Assembly (NCBI RefSeq): GCF_000165425.1 | Contig: NW_001799499.1 | Location: forward strand, 124,001 to 188,000 | Direction of reading: 5' to 3' | Length of the DNA: 64,000 nt | Source of the DNA: Paramecium tetraurelia | Taxonomy: Eukaryota > Ciliophora > Oligohymenophorea > Peniculida > Parameciidae | Shown here: positions 50,174-62,132 of the stretch, one piece after another | Position numbering within the stretch: position 1 is the first letter of the stretch | How the letters are laid out: each line of letters begins with the position of its first letter | Notes under the pieces: generated by a model | The model's input: the letters and a program-made list of their open reading frames with translations, nothing else | Databases searched by the model: none | What the model was told of the DNA's origin: nothing | Program-made: the position numbers and the translations under genes

Positions 50174-51032
50174 ATGGGAGAAGTAGGAATCAATATTCCT
50201 TTTGGGTAGCCCTTAAATAAAGACAAAAAACTGATAGAAATGCAAGAAGAATTAATATCTCACATAAATTATGTGAATGATTGCTTTGATAAAGAATTGT
50301 TGGCCATAGGAAGTTCGAATAATAAGAATGGAAGAAGAATTAAATTATCATAATATAAAGTAGATCCAAATATTTTTGGTTTTTCTGTAAATACCTTTGA
50401 ATTACGCGAACATGTAAATTTCTTGTCTTAGTAATTTTACTAAATTTGCGTATCAGAACCTTTATATAAAAATAATAGTAAATATAAATTATAATAAAGA
50501 AAATTGTTAGCAGAAAGAAATAGACTAATCGCTTATAATGAAAAGGGTTAAACCTTTAACACAATAATTTGGCTTCAGAGAAATAATAATATAGATTCTT
50601 TTAGTAATCCTCTGCTTTGGATTGATTACTTGGGATGCTATCTAATTACAATTAAATATCTATCCAGAAATAGGCGGATCGAGTATTCATTACTTATTAT
50701 ACTTACGGATTAGCTTAATATTTTTGCTCTTTATTTCATAATTGATGTATCAAAATTATAACTTTAGTTATGTGACTAGGGCAATAAAATTATAATTTTA
50801 TTTATCCTACCTCCTCAGTTTGATAATTACTATCTTAACTATACTGTGCTTGTATGGGTTTAATCTTATGAAAGAAAAATATGGTGACATAGTAATGCAA
50901 ATGGGATAGTGCGGAGCTATTCTAATTGGATTTTTTCTTTTATGCATTCACTTATATAAATTAGAAATTAATTTATAGAGAATAAGAGTATTGCTGGGAG
51001 CTTAATACTAATCCCCTCTGGGTTGCTTTTGA
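50174..51032 (+). CDS. Four-transmembrane protein, unrecognised
   Basis: The first 130 residues are soluble (MGEVGINIPFGQPLNKDKKL ... NTFELREHVNFLSQQFYQIC). After a 22-nt intron, 50478-50499, the frame changes to a membrane part with four hydrophobic segments: IIIQILLVILCFGLITW, ISLIFLLFISQLM, LSLIITILTILCLYGF and AILIGFFLLCIHLY, with short loops. A single intron joins the two halves exactly. Without it, the first frame stays open for another 130 codons and would mislead annotation. No family motif is recognised; the arrangement is of tetraspan type but lacks the tetraspanin CCG loop. Confidence 0.68.
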
Positions 51033-51734
51033 TTAGAACTAATTAATTACAATTTTATATTTTATTTGCTTAATATCAATAATGACAACCAACTTTTTCA
51101 TCCCCATTTCGATTTCATATCTGGTTTCTTTACTCCTCTTAGTTATGTAAATTGTAAAATATAAACAGGAGTTTAAGATTTAGATTCCTACTATGTCAAA
51201 TAACAACCAAGCATTTTAGATATTAATTTGATAAACTCATATTAATAATATCATTCAACTTTAATATTAAGCAAATATAATTATTTGATTGTGTAGCTTT
51301 TCAAATTTTAATAAACATCCATTCTAACTCTAGTCCAATCTCAATTAAATTTAGAGGATAATACAATAGATAAATGCTATTTTCTAATTTCAAAATTTTT
51401 ATCTTGAATATCAATTTGTTTTTGTTTATCCAAATCAGTTTAAAAATAGAATGGTAATACTGTTTATGTAGAATACACAATAAATCTTATAATAAATAAT
51501 TTTATTTAATAGATTAAGTATTTTCAGTATATAGAATGATATAAGGTATATTTGTAATAAAAAATATACTTTTTTATATTCCTCAATAACTTATGTTTTA
51601 AAAAGTTAAAGATTAATTGGAATGTATAAGGGAATATAAAATAAATTATATTCGAAATCATTTAATTTGCATTAAATATTGTCATTAATTTTTATTGTTT
51701 TAACTTTTAAATACATCTTAAAATAGTTCTGCCT
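51033..51734. other. Intergenic region with one weak ORF
   Basis: About 700 bp of AT-rich sequence. A 50-codon plus ORF, 51082-51231 (MTTNFFIPISISYLVSLLLL then a basic part), could encode a tiny membrane peptide but has no other support. The rest shows nothing I can name; the right end should hold the kinase promoter. Confidence 0.4.
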
Positions 51735-53403
51735 ATGTAAATTGAACCCCAAATTGTGTATTAATTCGAGTGTTTTCGAAAAGGAAAGAATGAAAATAAA
51801 AAATATATTGGAGTACTCAAGCCTGAAAGATTGGATTTGTACAAGGTAGAATAGTTTAACTGAAAATTTACATTTTAGGAAAACTCACAAGTTTCTAAGT
51901 ATACTCTGCCAATCCAATTATAGACCCACATTAAATGGGAAGTGGACGAAGATAATCTGAACGGGAAAAAGCATTATAAAATAGTGTCATTCAAATTTCA
52001 ATAAGTGAGTATAATCCTATTTTTTTTAAAGGTTAAATAAATTAAAGAAAATCATGTTGCTAAAATAACTACATTTTATAGTGACGAGAAGACTCTTACA
52101 ATTCTAAAGGAGCATTTGAGAAATAAAATCATATTCCAAAGGATTTAAGACTTTTATACACCACTTTAGACTTTGGGAAAAGGAGCATCCTCAAGAGTTC
52201 TTCTTGTTAGACACAAAAACACTGAATTATATTATGCAGCTAAATGTGTAGATAAATCCTATGTTAATGAAACAGAAAATGGAATTGTAAAATTATATTT
52301 AATCTTAGGAATCTATGTTTCAAGAAATTTCTATCAACAACACCCTTGATCATCCGTCATTCATTAAATTACATGCCGTCTATGAGGGGGACAATACATT
52401 TTATATGGTGATGGATTTATTAGAGGGAAGAAGCTTGCATGATGAATTAAACAATCATAAAAATGGATTCCCAGAAGATATTGTTAGGAATATCATGTGG
52501 GTATATTTTTATCAATTATTTCTAAGCAAATCCTAACTGGTATCGAATACATGCATGAAAAATAAATTATGCATAGAGATTTAAAACCTGAAAATATTAT
52601 GCTCTTAAAGAAGGGAGATTTGAATTCTTTAAAAATTGTTGATTTTGGATTGGCCACCTATTGCAATATTGAAAAGTTTGAATTATTATAATTGTAGATA
52701 TTTATTTCCTAAATGTGGAACACCAGGATATGTTGCTCCTGAGATTGCCAATTTAGTAGATAAAACACTTAAATATGATAAGGTGTGCGATGTTTTCAGT
52801 GCAGGAGTTATCTTCTTTAAATTGTATATAATCATATTTATTGAAGATTGACAGGGAAAGATCTGTTTCCGGGAGTTGGATTTAACCTAGTTTTAAAATT
52901 AAACAAATAATGCAAAATTGATTTAACTCCTTTGCAAATGAAAAAAATTGATCATTCTATCAATGTAATATATATTAGTTTGAATAGGTTAGGCTTTAAT
53001 TTAGAAAATGTTGGAGAAAGAACCAAGCTAAAGGATTAGTGCTGCTTAATGTTTATAGGATCCATTCTTTGCATCATGTGCGTAAGCTCCAGGAATGCAA
53101 GGACCTTCAAAATTAACTGCTAATTAAAAAAAATAAATGTTCTCTTCAAGTGGTAAGGCTTTGACTACTGAATTTCCTAATGATAAAATAAAAAATAGTC
53201 CTTAAGAAAAACTTGAAAATAAGGGATCTTTTATAACATAAGATAATGCATTTCGACCTGTTTAATCTAATTAATAAAAGATTATGTAAAAATTCAATAC
53301 TACAGAATTCGATCATGATGAAAATGCTTAAAGTCCATAAATGGAAAAAGTCATTTAATAATTTCAAAAAGGTGATGTAATAGAAGAGGAAGATGAAAAA
53401 TGA
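51735..53403 (+). CDS. Ser/Thr protein kinase with N-terminal PH-like domain
   Basis: Same plan as the kinase at 5370-7000. Residues 1-120 form a PH-like domain ([40 protein letters not shown]). The kinase follows: [51 protein letters not shown] and [14 protein letters not shown]; all catalytic residues present. The tail of about 110 residues is polar and acidic at the very end (VIEEEDEK). Seven introns: 51846-51878 (33 nt), 52005-52031 (GTG start), 52287-52308, 52501-52526, 52676-52697 (GTT start), 52824-52846 and 52965-52992. Start at ATG 51735-51737. Diverged strongly from its sister gene, so an old duplication. Confidence 0.9.
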
Positions 53404-53609
53404 ATAAATTATCATTAAATATTTATTATTAGAATTATAATTAATTTATTCAGTATTTTTATATATTCACCATTTTCCTTATTTATTTTTCTTATAAGAA
53501 AATTGAAAGGTAGTAATAAAATATTTAATAAAATGACTTTTATTTTAAGTTGTGTATGAGATCAGTTGTAAATAATCATTTTAAATATTAATAATAAGAA
53601 ACAATAAAA

Positions 53610-53849
53610 TCATTGATTTTGATCTGTTGTTTTAGAATTAATTGTTTATTGGAGTGTTTATTGAAAAGATTATTAAACTGAAATGGAATGTATTCTTCTT
53701 GATAGTATTGGATTCTTGAAAGGATTGAGATTTTAGTTGTTTTCTTTCATTTCTCTTAAAATCTTTTCGGATTTAGGATTTTCCTTAACTTTTTCACAAA
53801 TAAGGGGTAATTCACCTCTTATAGGTTTCTTTGCATTACACATTCCCAT
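53610..53849 (-). CDS. Small hypothetical protein
   Basis: Intronless 79-residue ORF, ATG 53847-53849 to TGA 53610-53612. MGMCNAKKPIRGELPLICEK starts a basic helical part; the second half is Gln/Ser/Thr-rich (RRIHSISVQQSFQQTLQQ). Gly2 and Cys4 (MGMC) would allow myristoylation plus palmitoylation, as in several small ciliate proteins; that is inference. No family recognised. It is convergent with the upstream kinase gene. Confidence 0.58.
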
Positions 53850-53933
53850 TTATTTATATTTCAAATCTAATAATTAAAAATTTTAATTAAACCCTTCAAG
53901 ATATTTTCAATAGATAATTCATATATATATTAA

Positions 53934-54960
53934 TCATTTTCTTGACTAATTCTATAGATCAAACTAAATGGATTGTTTATTCTTCTTATGAGTCTCAGAT
54001 GCAGCTGGTTCCTCAGATGATTTCAGTTTTTCTTTAAATTATTGAATGCTACTCAGTTTTGATTAAATCAAACCATTAACTTCCTTCAAAAATTTAGTAT
54101 TTTCATCATTATTAATCTAATTATCTAGTATTTATTGAACTTTTTTACCTTTTATGGTAACTTGACGAAGAGACATAACTTCCATAGATAAATTGCTTAT
54201 GGTTTTCAGAAGATTTCTACTCAAATTATATGAGAACTCTGCTTTAGCATTTTTCTTAATTTAAATTTATTCCTCAGTTTCAGCTATTTTGGCTTTCAAT
54301 ATTTTAACAATATCAATAAATTCTAGGGTTATTTATATCACTTTACATTGTTGGATATTTTTAATTTCTTTAGCAGCTTAAGTGATAAGCATGGTTTAAT
54401 AGCCAGTTTTATGACATGTGCTTCTCCAATAATAAAATACTTTTGTTTATAACCCTAACTAATATTTTTGATATGCATCAAATTTTGCTTATCTGCTTTT
54501 TCTCTTTCTTGTTGCATATTATTTAAGAGATTTATAATATTTTTTGTATAATTTTAATCTCTCATAATTGAGAACCATTCTAATTGCTAATTTATCATAT
54601 TATTCTCTCTAATTTCAAAATATATTATACCTTTTACAAATTCTAATTAATCTTTTCTTTGACTATTTCCTAGTGTTCTAAAACCTATTGTTATAATTCT
54701 GTATAATTGGTTGAACAATTTGATAATTCTTATTAATAGACATTTGTCTTATTATTAACTTTCAATTCATAAAATGCATGCAATTTTCTTAATGTTTCTT
54801 ATTTGATTTCATTGAGTAAATCATTAAATTCTTTATTATCTTGAGGATTAAATTAAACTTCTGTGGATATTTAAGTTATTCTCTCTTAAGTGCTATCCTT
54901 TATTTCACCAACAGCTTTTCTTAATAAGTTTATGTGTTATTTCATTTGAACTGTACTCAT
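53934..54960 (-). CDS. Coiled-coil protein
   Basis: About 330 residues, almost wholly helical: MSTVQMKQHINLLRKAVGEI, then NPQDNKEFNDLLNEIK, LSNCSTNYTELQQQVLEH and a basic middle (ATRKRKSRQAKFDAYQ). It ends with an acidic/Ser stretch (LKSSEEPAASETHKKNKQS). One 22-nt intron near 54611-54632 (GTATAATAT...TTAG). No distinctive motif; dimeric structural protein likely. Start at ATG 54958-54960, with 102 bp to the stop of the large membrane protein gene upstream. Confidence 0.65.
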
Positions 54961-55062
54961 TATTATTCTTAACTGATTATTTAAAATGAAAATAAATAAA
55001 TAAAAAAGTATTATGAATAAAATAAATTCACACTAACAAATAAATAATAAGCCTCATCAAAT

Positions 55063-58000
55063 TCATTTGCTCAATCTCTTCAATAGATTAAGGTTAGTCT
55101 TGTCATTCAATAAATCTTCAGTTAAAGTTACAAGTCCTAAGATACAATTTTTGTATCTCCTTTGGGCACAAATGATATGTATTGTTGTGGTAACGAAATA
55201 GATAAACAAAAATGTCAAGCCAAATGTGTAAAAGTAAACTAATAGGTTGTTTTTCTTTTGTTTTATGAGATCCTATGATACAATATCAATCTTATCATAA
55301 AATAGTTGAAATCCTTATGAAATGTTAAAGAAATATTAAACTACAAGGTTGTTATACTCCTTATAATAATAAATATCATTTGAGTTATTCTTTTAATAGA
55401 TCCCTTATGAAATTTCTATTTCAAAATCATTCTTAAATAATGAATCCAAATTACTAATAAATCCAGTGATACCTTTCCTCAGAACTTCTGAATTGTTTTC
55501 ATAAGGGTAAAATTAGCCATAAATATTTTCAAATTGATTCAATGGAATAGTAATATTGCAAAAAGGTAAAATGTCATTTAAATAATAACAAAAATCGCCT
55601 TTGTAAAGATCGTAAAGTTCTGATTTATCATTATCATCTATATAATCACTTAATATGATAGATGAAAATATCGATTCTAATTTTTTTTAATAGACTTGAG
55701 AGATATTTTAAAAATATATTGGAACTTTATCTTCCTAGAAGTAATTTTTAATGTCTCCAATCTCAGGATCGTTAATTTTACTAAATTGTTCTTAAAATAA
55801 ATGTTGCCCTTTTAAAATGGTAGCAAAGGATAACAAATACCCAAGTTATACCTCAAATTTCACATATGTTTTTATCAAATTTTCTATTGGCCTATGTTAA
55901 GATTCGCTAAGTTAAATTTAGAAATAACCAAAAGTTACAAATGCAACTAATGTTATATATAAAAATAAAGCAATTCCTAACTTTATTATAATGTCGAGCG
56001 ACTTATTTTATATTTTCTCATATAAAAACTATGAATCTCTGGATCGAAGGTTTTGGTAAGATTAATTAATGGTTGATTGCATCAATCTCAAAGGAGATTT
56101 ACAAGTGTAATAGGATTGATTCATATTAGTTTATTACTTTTCAGTTTCAGAATTTTATATTTATTATTGTTTTATCTCCACTAATTTAGATGCTTAATCT
56201 TCATTAATTCTTGAAATTATTTATATTAAATATTTATGTCTCTTTTCGAAGCTATACCAATTTCTAAGATTTATTATAAAAGGGGCACTAAACAAAATTA
56301 TTTATGCAATTAAAATGGTTTCCCAAAAAAACAATATATTTGAAGAATAATCATTTAAAATCTATGTAAATTCATCAATTAAAAAAATAGTATTATCATA
56401 AGCTTATATAATGTTTACTCTGAGAAATAACAACGATTTTTAAAATTAGATTGTTTCTTTTGAGTATGATAATAAACTAATTATAGTTTCTCTCAATAAA
56501 ATCGAAAAAGCGGCTTAACCTTCAAATTTTATCTAATTTTACAATAATGTTAAATTATATGAAGGCTAATCTTCATCTTCATCAATTTTCACTAATTCAG
56601 AATATAGAATTCCGAATTTAGAGCGAAGTTCTTATAAACTAACTTACATTTCTTGAGAAAAAGAGTTTTTTAAATATTCAGATTAATTTATATTTTAATA
56701 GATTATTTGGTTGAATCCAAAATTAAAAGCTTTATTATAAAATTAATTAATTTACAAAGGTGCCCATATATATTATGAGTATTTTAATTTTGTATTAAAA
56801 TCAATACTTAGCTAGTTAATTTACAGCATCATAAATAATAAAACCAAAATCACTAAAATTACTTAATAAAAGTAAATGAGTAAGAATGGTTAGCTATTGG
56901 ATTATTTAAGCAATACATCATGTAAAATAATCTACCCTTTTTATTCTGAACCAACTATGCTGACATCATTTTAGGATTTAGCTTTAATATTTTCTAGTTA
57001 CAAAATGTCGTCATTGATGTTCTCAACTTCCTCATTGTATTCTAATTTTGTCTCTGATGGAGTCATCTCTAATTAATACTATATGATATTTCCTTTCAAT
57101 TCAATTTTTTATAGTTTTATTTTGAATTTCAATGCCTCATCATTTTCTGTCTATAAATTAAATTAAATAAATTACAATATTCAAATGAATAATCTGTGTT
57201 AGTTTTTCTTATAATTGAGGATCCAAAAAGTCAAATTCAAATGTTTCATGATTTGAAAAACTATTCCTCTAACTTAATAGTTAATGCTAATCTGATCTAT
57301 CTGAAAGAATTAGGCAATCTAAATTATGTGTATTATTTTAAATATTGTATTTGACCTGGGATTAAATAAACTTTTTATATTGTTTATCAATATTATTTAC
57401 TTTCAATCTCTAAATAAAACTTATTTCTTTTTCATTTAGAAATTCGTTATTCTGTATGATATAAAACAACTCTGTTGAGTAATATTAGATATAACTATAT
57501 TGCTTCATTTAAGAATGTAATTCATTAAATTACTCTAAATAATCACTCATACCAGTAATTTTCCCTGAGGTATCAAATATTATATATCCTTTATCTTAGT
57601 TGACTTTTTTTAATAGAGAAATAAGGCTAAAGTCTGACTTATCACTACTTATAGTAAAATTAACTTCTAAACATTAAAGTTTACCATTCTCTTATTGTTG
57701 AAGAACTTGAAAAGAATTTTATAGGTAATTGGTTTTCAATGAATTTCTTTAAAGAAATCTGTCTATAAATTAGCTATGGAATGGTTAAATTGCTTCAGGC
57801 ATTAATTATTCTAAAAACTCTAATTTAAAATCCTTATTATATCCAAAGAATTAAAGCATCGATTAATTAACATTTAAAATTATGCCTTTCTGTTTAATCA
57901 TACTAACTGTTAGCACCAAGGCTTTACTTTTCATGATCTATATGGCTTCTAGTGTTTTATGGTCACTTTCTAATATTTTCTTAATTACTTTCTTTAATTT

Positions 58001-59514
58001 TAGAGCCTAAATAATAAACAACTTAATACTTGTACATAATTTTACATTATTATGGAGCTAAAATTGATTTAAATTTTTAAATAAATGATATTTGTATGAT
58101 TGTCTTTGATATTATTTTTAATTAGCCATTTCTCAGTATTTAAAATTGATTATGAAACTAATATTATTTTATTTTCCATTTCTGCAAAACTTTTGCTACC
58201 TTATAATAAATTATTGTAAAGTTCTATTTATTTAGTAAGAATATCAGAAAATCTCCTTTAATATTCCATTTCTATTAAGAGATCCCTATTTAACTATTAT
58301 ATCAGTAAAGTGGATTTATTCACTTCAATTATTTCTTTCTACATAGATTTTTTATATAATTGGCTATAAATCTTATAAAATAAAGTTAGATTCATTTATT
58401 AACATTCAAATTTGTTGAGGATAAACAAAGCTTAAAAGTAACTCTACTAATTTTTGGTAAGATAATCAAATAATATCAAAACATTAGTTTCATTCTAAAG
58501 ATTATGATTGTGCAGTATTTCGTTTTGAATTATTTCTTTTATAAAGCCAACATAAACTGCATTATTGGATTTAAATTAAACTACTTATTTTAATAATAGT
58601 TGATTAAAATTCAATTTAAGTTTATTCTCTATAACATGAATTATATTATTTGATTTAATAAATTAAAATAAATCAATTTGAGTAAATAAGTAGAATAGTA
58701 ATGTCATTGAGTAAAGTAATAGATTAAAAATTAAATTTTCATTCATATTAGTAATTAATCCTAATAATAGAAAAACTGAAATCATTAAATTGCAAAAGAT
58801 AAGGCCTTGATTAAATCTTTCTGGATCATTTTATTAGAATGCATTATGATATATTGCAATAATCTAAGTGATTATAGTCAATATAGAAAATATGATGAAT
58901 CCAGTTTAAGTTTAAACTATTACGAATACGAGAATTCTTATTAAATCTAATGTATATATTATCTTTAAGTAAGGAGTATAAAATGGATTCAGAGGGTAAT
59001 AAATCCTACTAAAATTTATTTCAATATCTCTCTAAAGATATGTAGTTGAAGCCAACAATATCAAAAATAAAGCAAAAACCAAAATAGTAATGATAATTTC
59101 TAAAACGCTAGTTTAGTGTTGAGTCATGAATTCAAAGTAAATAACAATAAGTGGAATCCTAAAAGTCTTCTAGAAAATATTTAAAGTTATGCTGATTAAT
59201 TAAGAAACTTAGTGTGATTTTGGGAAATTGAAGTATAAGATTAGCATTATAAAATAGATTAATGAAAGTGAGATAATGAAAACTTCAAATTAGTATTCAG
59301 TAGGATTTCTATTTAAAAATAGTATATAATTGGTTATCTATTGGATGCTGCTTAACATTTTATCATCATATTTTAGTTACTGCCACCCGTGTTATGGAAA
59401 ACACAATGCAATATTTTAAACAAACTCAATTATCATAAGCAATTTAATGAGTCCGATTTTTGTTTTTGTTTAGATTGAAAGTACATGAACAAAATTTTAA
59501 TATGTAAAATTCAT
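55063..59514 (-). CDS. Large multi-pass membrane protein with PAS-like domains (TmcB-like)
   Basis: Predicted at about 1450 residues. The N-terminal third is strongly hydrophobic, with eight or more membrane segments (FEVFIISLSLIYFIMLILYF, IIITILVFALFLILLAST, IRILVFVIVQ). The middle is soluble, with PAS-like phrases such as GYIIFDTSGKITGMSDYLEQ, followed by a long helical linker. Near the C-terminus a membrane pair encloses an extracellular loop, ending TFGLTFLFIYFVTTTIHII and a cytosolic tail (RYKNCILGLVTLTEDLL). This layout matches the ciliate family often annotated as TmcB-like or PAS membrane proteins, of unknown function, possibly sensors. Many short introns are needed and were not all placed; a split into two genes near 56100 cannot be excluded. 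Confidence 0.68.
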
Positions 59515-59540
59515 TTTTTGTAATTTTGATAAATATTTTC

Positions 59541-60407
59541 TCATTTCTTCTGATAACTTATTTATAATGTGACTTCTTCAAACTAGGTCCCATTCAATTC
59601 ATTCAAACAATGAGTTGCCTAGAGTTCATCTTCAAATTCCACGAAGGCCACACCTTTTGGTTTGATTCCTCTAAACTCTCTAAATCCGAAAAAGTTTCTA
59701 AAGTGTTGTTCCAAGTTAACAAAGTCAACCAGATGCAATCCTTCAACAAATAAAACTTTATTTGGTTAGTTTTGAATCGAAGAATTAATTATATAATAAT
59801 ACTTTTATTTTACTGCTGGCTCCTGTGTAGACTTGATTCACTGTTAAAGGCATAGATATAGTTGGTGCTTCTCGTTATTATTTTTGATTGAACATTTCCC
59901 TTTATCTCTTATCCTAAATCCTCTTCTTATGTTCTTTTATTTTATCACTCATAGGCAACTTCTCCTTCTCCTCATTATCTCCTTTTGAAATATAGTATGA
60001 TTTTTCTTTAGCAAAATTCACTTTCTAATCATCAAACTTAGTCTTACCATAACTTTATCATACAATTAAGTATTATGAAACTTTATTTGAGCTTATATTG
60101 CCGATTCTTCATCTTCCATTAAAATAAAAGCCTGTCCTCTCATTAAAATATTTTTCTTGACAATTATATCAAGCACTTTTCCACTTTATGAAAATAATGC
60201 ATATAATGTTTATCTCATTTCTTCTGCTGTCACTTTCTCATTTAATCTATTGATATATAAAGTTTTATTTGGTGGATTTAAATCAATCTCTTTAAGTTCA
60301 ACAGTTTACTTGGTTGGCACCTGCTCTACCTATGCTTATTGAACAGGTTTAAGTATCTCTTCTCTATTAATAGAAAACAGAGGGGGGACATTTAAACCTT
60401 GCAACAT
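59541..60407 (-). CDS. U1A/U2B''-type snRNP protein with two RRMs
   Basis: The first RRM, residues about 45-120, has RNP2 LYINRLNEK and RNP1 MRGQAFILMEDEES, the RGQAF form being diagnostic of the U1A/U2B''/SNF family. A basic linker (KIKEHKKRIQDKRQREMFN) leads to a second RRM: KVLFVEGLHLVDFVN, FREFRGIKPKGVAFVEFEDE, ending LQISYQKK. About 270 residues, as usual. Expected to bind a U1 or U2 snRNA stem-loop in the spliceosome. Introns: a 23-nt one near 60005-60027, and a second before RRM2 (probably 19 nt, GTGAATC...ACAG) that is less certain. ATG 60405-60407. The stop is 26 bp from the next gene's start. Confidence 0.85.
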
Positions 60408-60450
60408 AAAATAAAATTTAATATATTTGCATATTTAGCAATTCAAAATT

Positions 60451-61605
60451 TCAATCCATCTCTTCAATCTCCTCAAAGTAATCAAATTCTTCTAAAGCAG
60501 CTGAATCGACTGTCATATCAATTCCTTAAGATTATGATTGTTGCATATATTCATCCGATTCTTAAAACTAATCTTATTGCAATTACGAATCCCTCAAATC
60601 CTAAATTTATATTAATTATACTTCTCCCTCTAATTCTTCCTCAAAATCTTCGTTATCATACTTCTCATCTTCAAAATTTCTATTATCAAATTTCTTTTGT
60701 TATGGTTTTTTTTAAGCTGCCTCTTATTTTTCTCTTTCTTATTGTTATTTTAATAATTCCTGCTATTTTTACTATTCCTTCAATTTTTCTTATTCCTTCT
60801 TTTGTTACTCTTACTTCTATTACTCCTATTTTTATTGTTCTTGTTGCTTTTTCAATTCTTCTTATTTCTTTTATTCTTCTTATTATTTTCGTTGCTATTC
60901 CTTTTTTTACTCTTCTAATCTCTTCTATTCTTCTTACTATTTTTTTAATTCATCCTGTCTCTTTTATTCTTCTTAAAGTTATTTTCTCTATTCTTCCTAC
61001 CTTTTATGATCCTCCTATTTTCTCAACTCCTCTTGCTTTTTCTGTTCCTATAATTTTTATTCTTATTATTATTTTTGCTATTGTTATTACTACTACTGCT
61101 ATAGCTAGACTTCTTTTTGGGTTGGCTAAGCATTCTTTTAAGGTGCTTTTTCTTCACTAAAAGATATCTTAATGAATATTTTACGATTATTTTTCTGAAT
61201 GTCGATTCTTTAATAAGAAAAATAATAATGGCTTTGTTGTATCATTGGCTTCAATATTTAATTTCTTGGCAATCTATTCTCTATTAATTTCATCTTTCAA
61301 ATTACTTTCACTAAAAAAATCATTCAAAGTAAATACCTAGAAAATATTGAATTTGTATAATGCATGTCGAAAAAGAGGAAAAACTCTTTAATCAATTCCA
61401 GCATGTCTCGACCACAACCCAATTCATATATTGTTTAAGCTTTATTATTTTCCCAGAAAAATGGTGATGGCTTTTTACTATTGCCTTCTTACTAATCAAC
61501 TACATTAAAGACAGATGCTCTAATTTAAGCTCTAATCTTAGCTAGAGATCCATTTGCCTCGAGAGATTGTATAACTAAGTTCTTAAGTTCTGTTAACTCT
61601 TACAT
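60451..61605 (-). CDS. FOP (FGFR1OP)-like centrosome/basal-body protein
   Basis: The N-terminal 90 residues carry the FOP/FOR20 dimerisation and LisH region: MQELTELKNLVIQSLEANGS, KIRAQIRASVFNVVDQQE, IKEFFLFFDMHYTNSIFS. FOP is needed at centrosomes and for basal-body assembly and anchoring in ciliates and animals. A second exon block (LKDEINREQIAKKLNIEAN) is followed by an exceptional Gln/Glu/Lys repeat zone of about 150 residues, then an acidic end (EEFDYFEEIEEMD). Introns: a 26-nt one near 61312-61337 and a 28-nt one near 61157-61184. A nine-residue insertion in the LisH region is described in the findings. The repeat zone's opposite strand shows a large false hydrophobic ORF. Confidence 0.85.
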
Positions 61606-61806
61606 TATTAAAAATTTGAAAATATATATAATAAGAAATTTTTAATTGTTAAGATAAATATTCTAATTTGCACATCACAAAATCCTCAAAGTTTTATTAA
61701 TTACAGAAAATCAATTGTTGATTCTCAATTTATTTGATAACATAGTAAAGTTAGGATTTTTGTATATTATAAAACCCTCTCACTTAATTCATCAATAGGT
61801 TGATCA

Positions 61807-62100
61807 TGGGTAAAAAAATAAATTAAAGCAAAAATATCTAGACAAACGATTCGCAAAGGAATTTCTACCTTTAAGAACTACATGCATCTCTTAAAAATTT
61901 TTCATCATCAAACAATACCTTTCAGAATATAAGTTTAAGGTTACAACTGTTTGATTAAATATAATTACTATTGTCCTTACTTAAGAAACCATTTCTTTTG
62001 ATGGCGGAACTCATAATTTCCCTCATTATTAATGGTTTCCCAGATAAAGCTTTTCATTAATATAAAAAATTTAAGTACATTCATGGCTTCTTGTTATTGA
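61807..62100 (+). CDS. Possible small gene, structure unresolved
   Basis: The plus strand opens at ATG 61807-61809. Unspliced it reads a long chance-like frame over the 3' part of the kinase gene. If a 19-nt intron (GTAAAAAAATAAATTAAAG) follows ATGG, the product becomes MAKISRQTIRKGISTFKNYM and continues basic and aromatic; later pieces (FDGGTHNFPHYQWFPRQ) in another frame look coding too. A short mitochondrial-type basic protein is possible. Exon borders and the stop are not fixed. Confidence 0.33.
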
Positions 62101-62132
62101 TATAAATTTAACTATTATAAAATAATATAAGT

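Noticed and set aside
60399-61160. A 253-residue plus-strand ORF, very hydrophobic, looking like a multi-pass membrane protein
   Set aside because: It is the antisense shadow of the Gln/Glu/Lys repeat zone of the FOP gene on the minus strand, which is supported by its conserved N-terminus, introns and acidic end.
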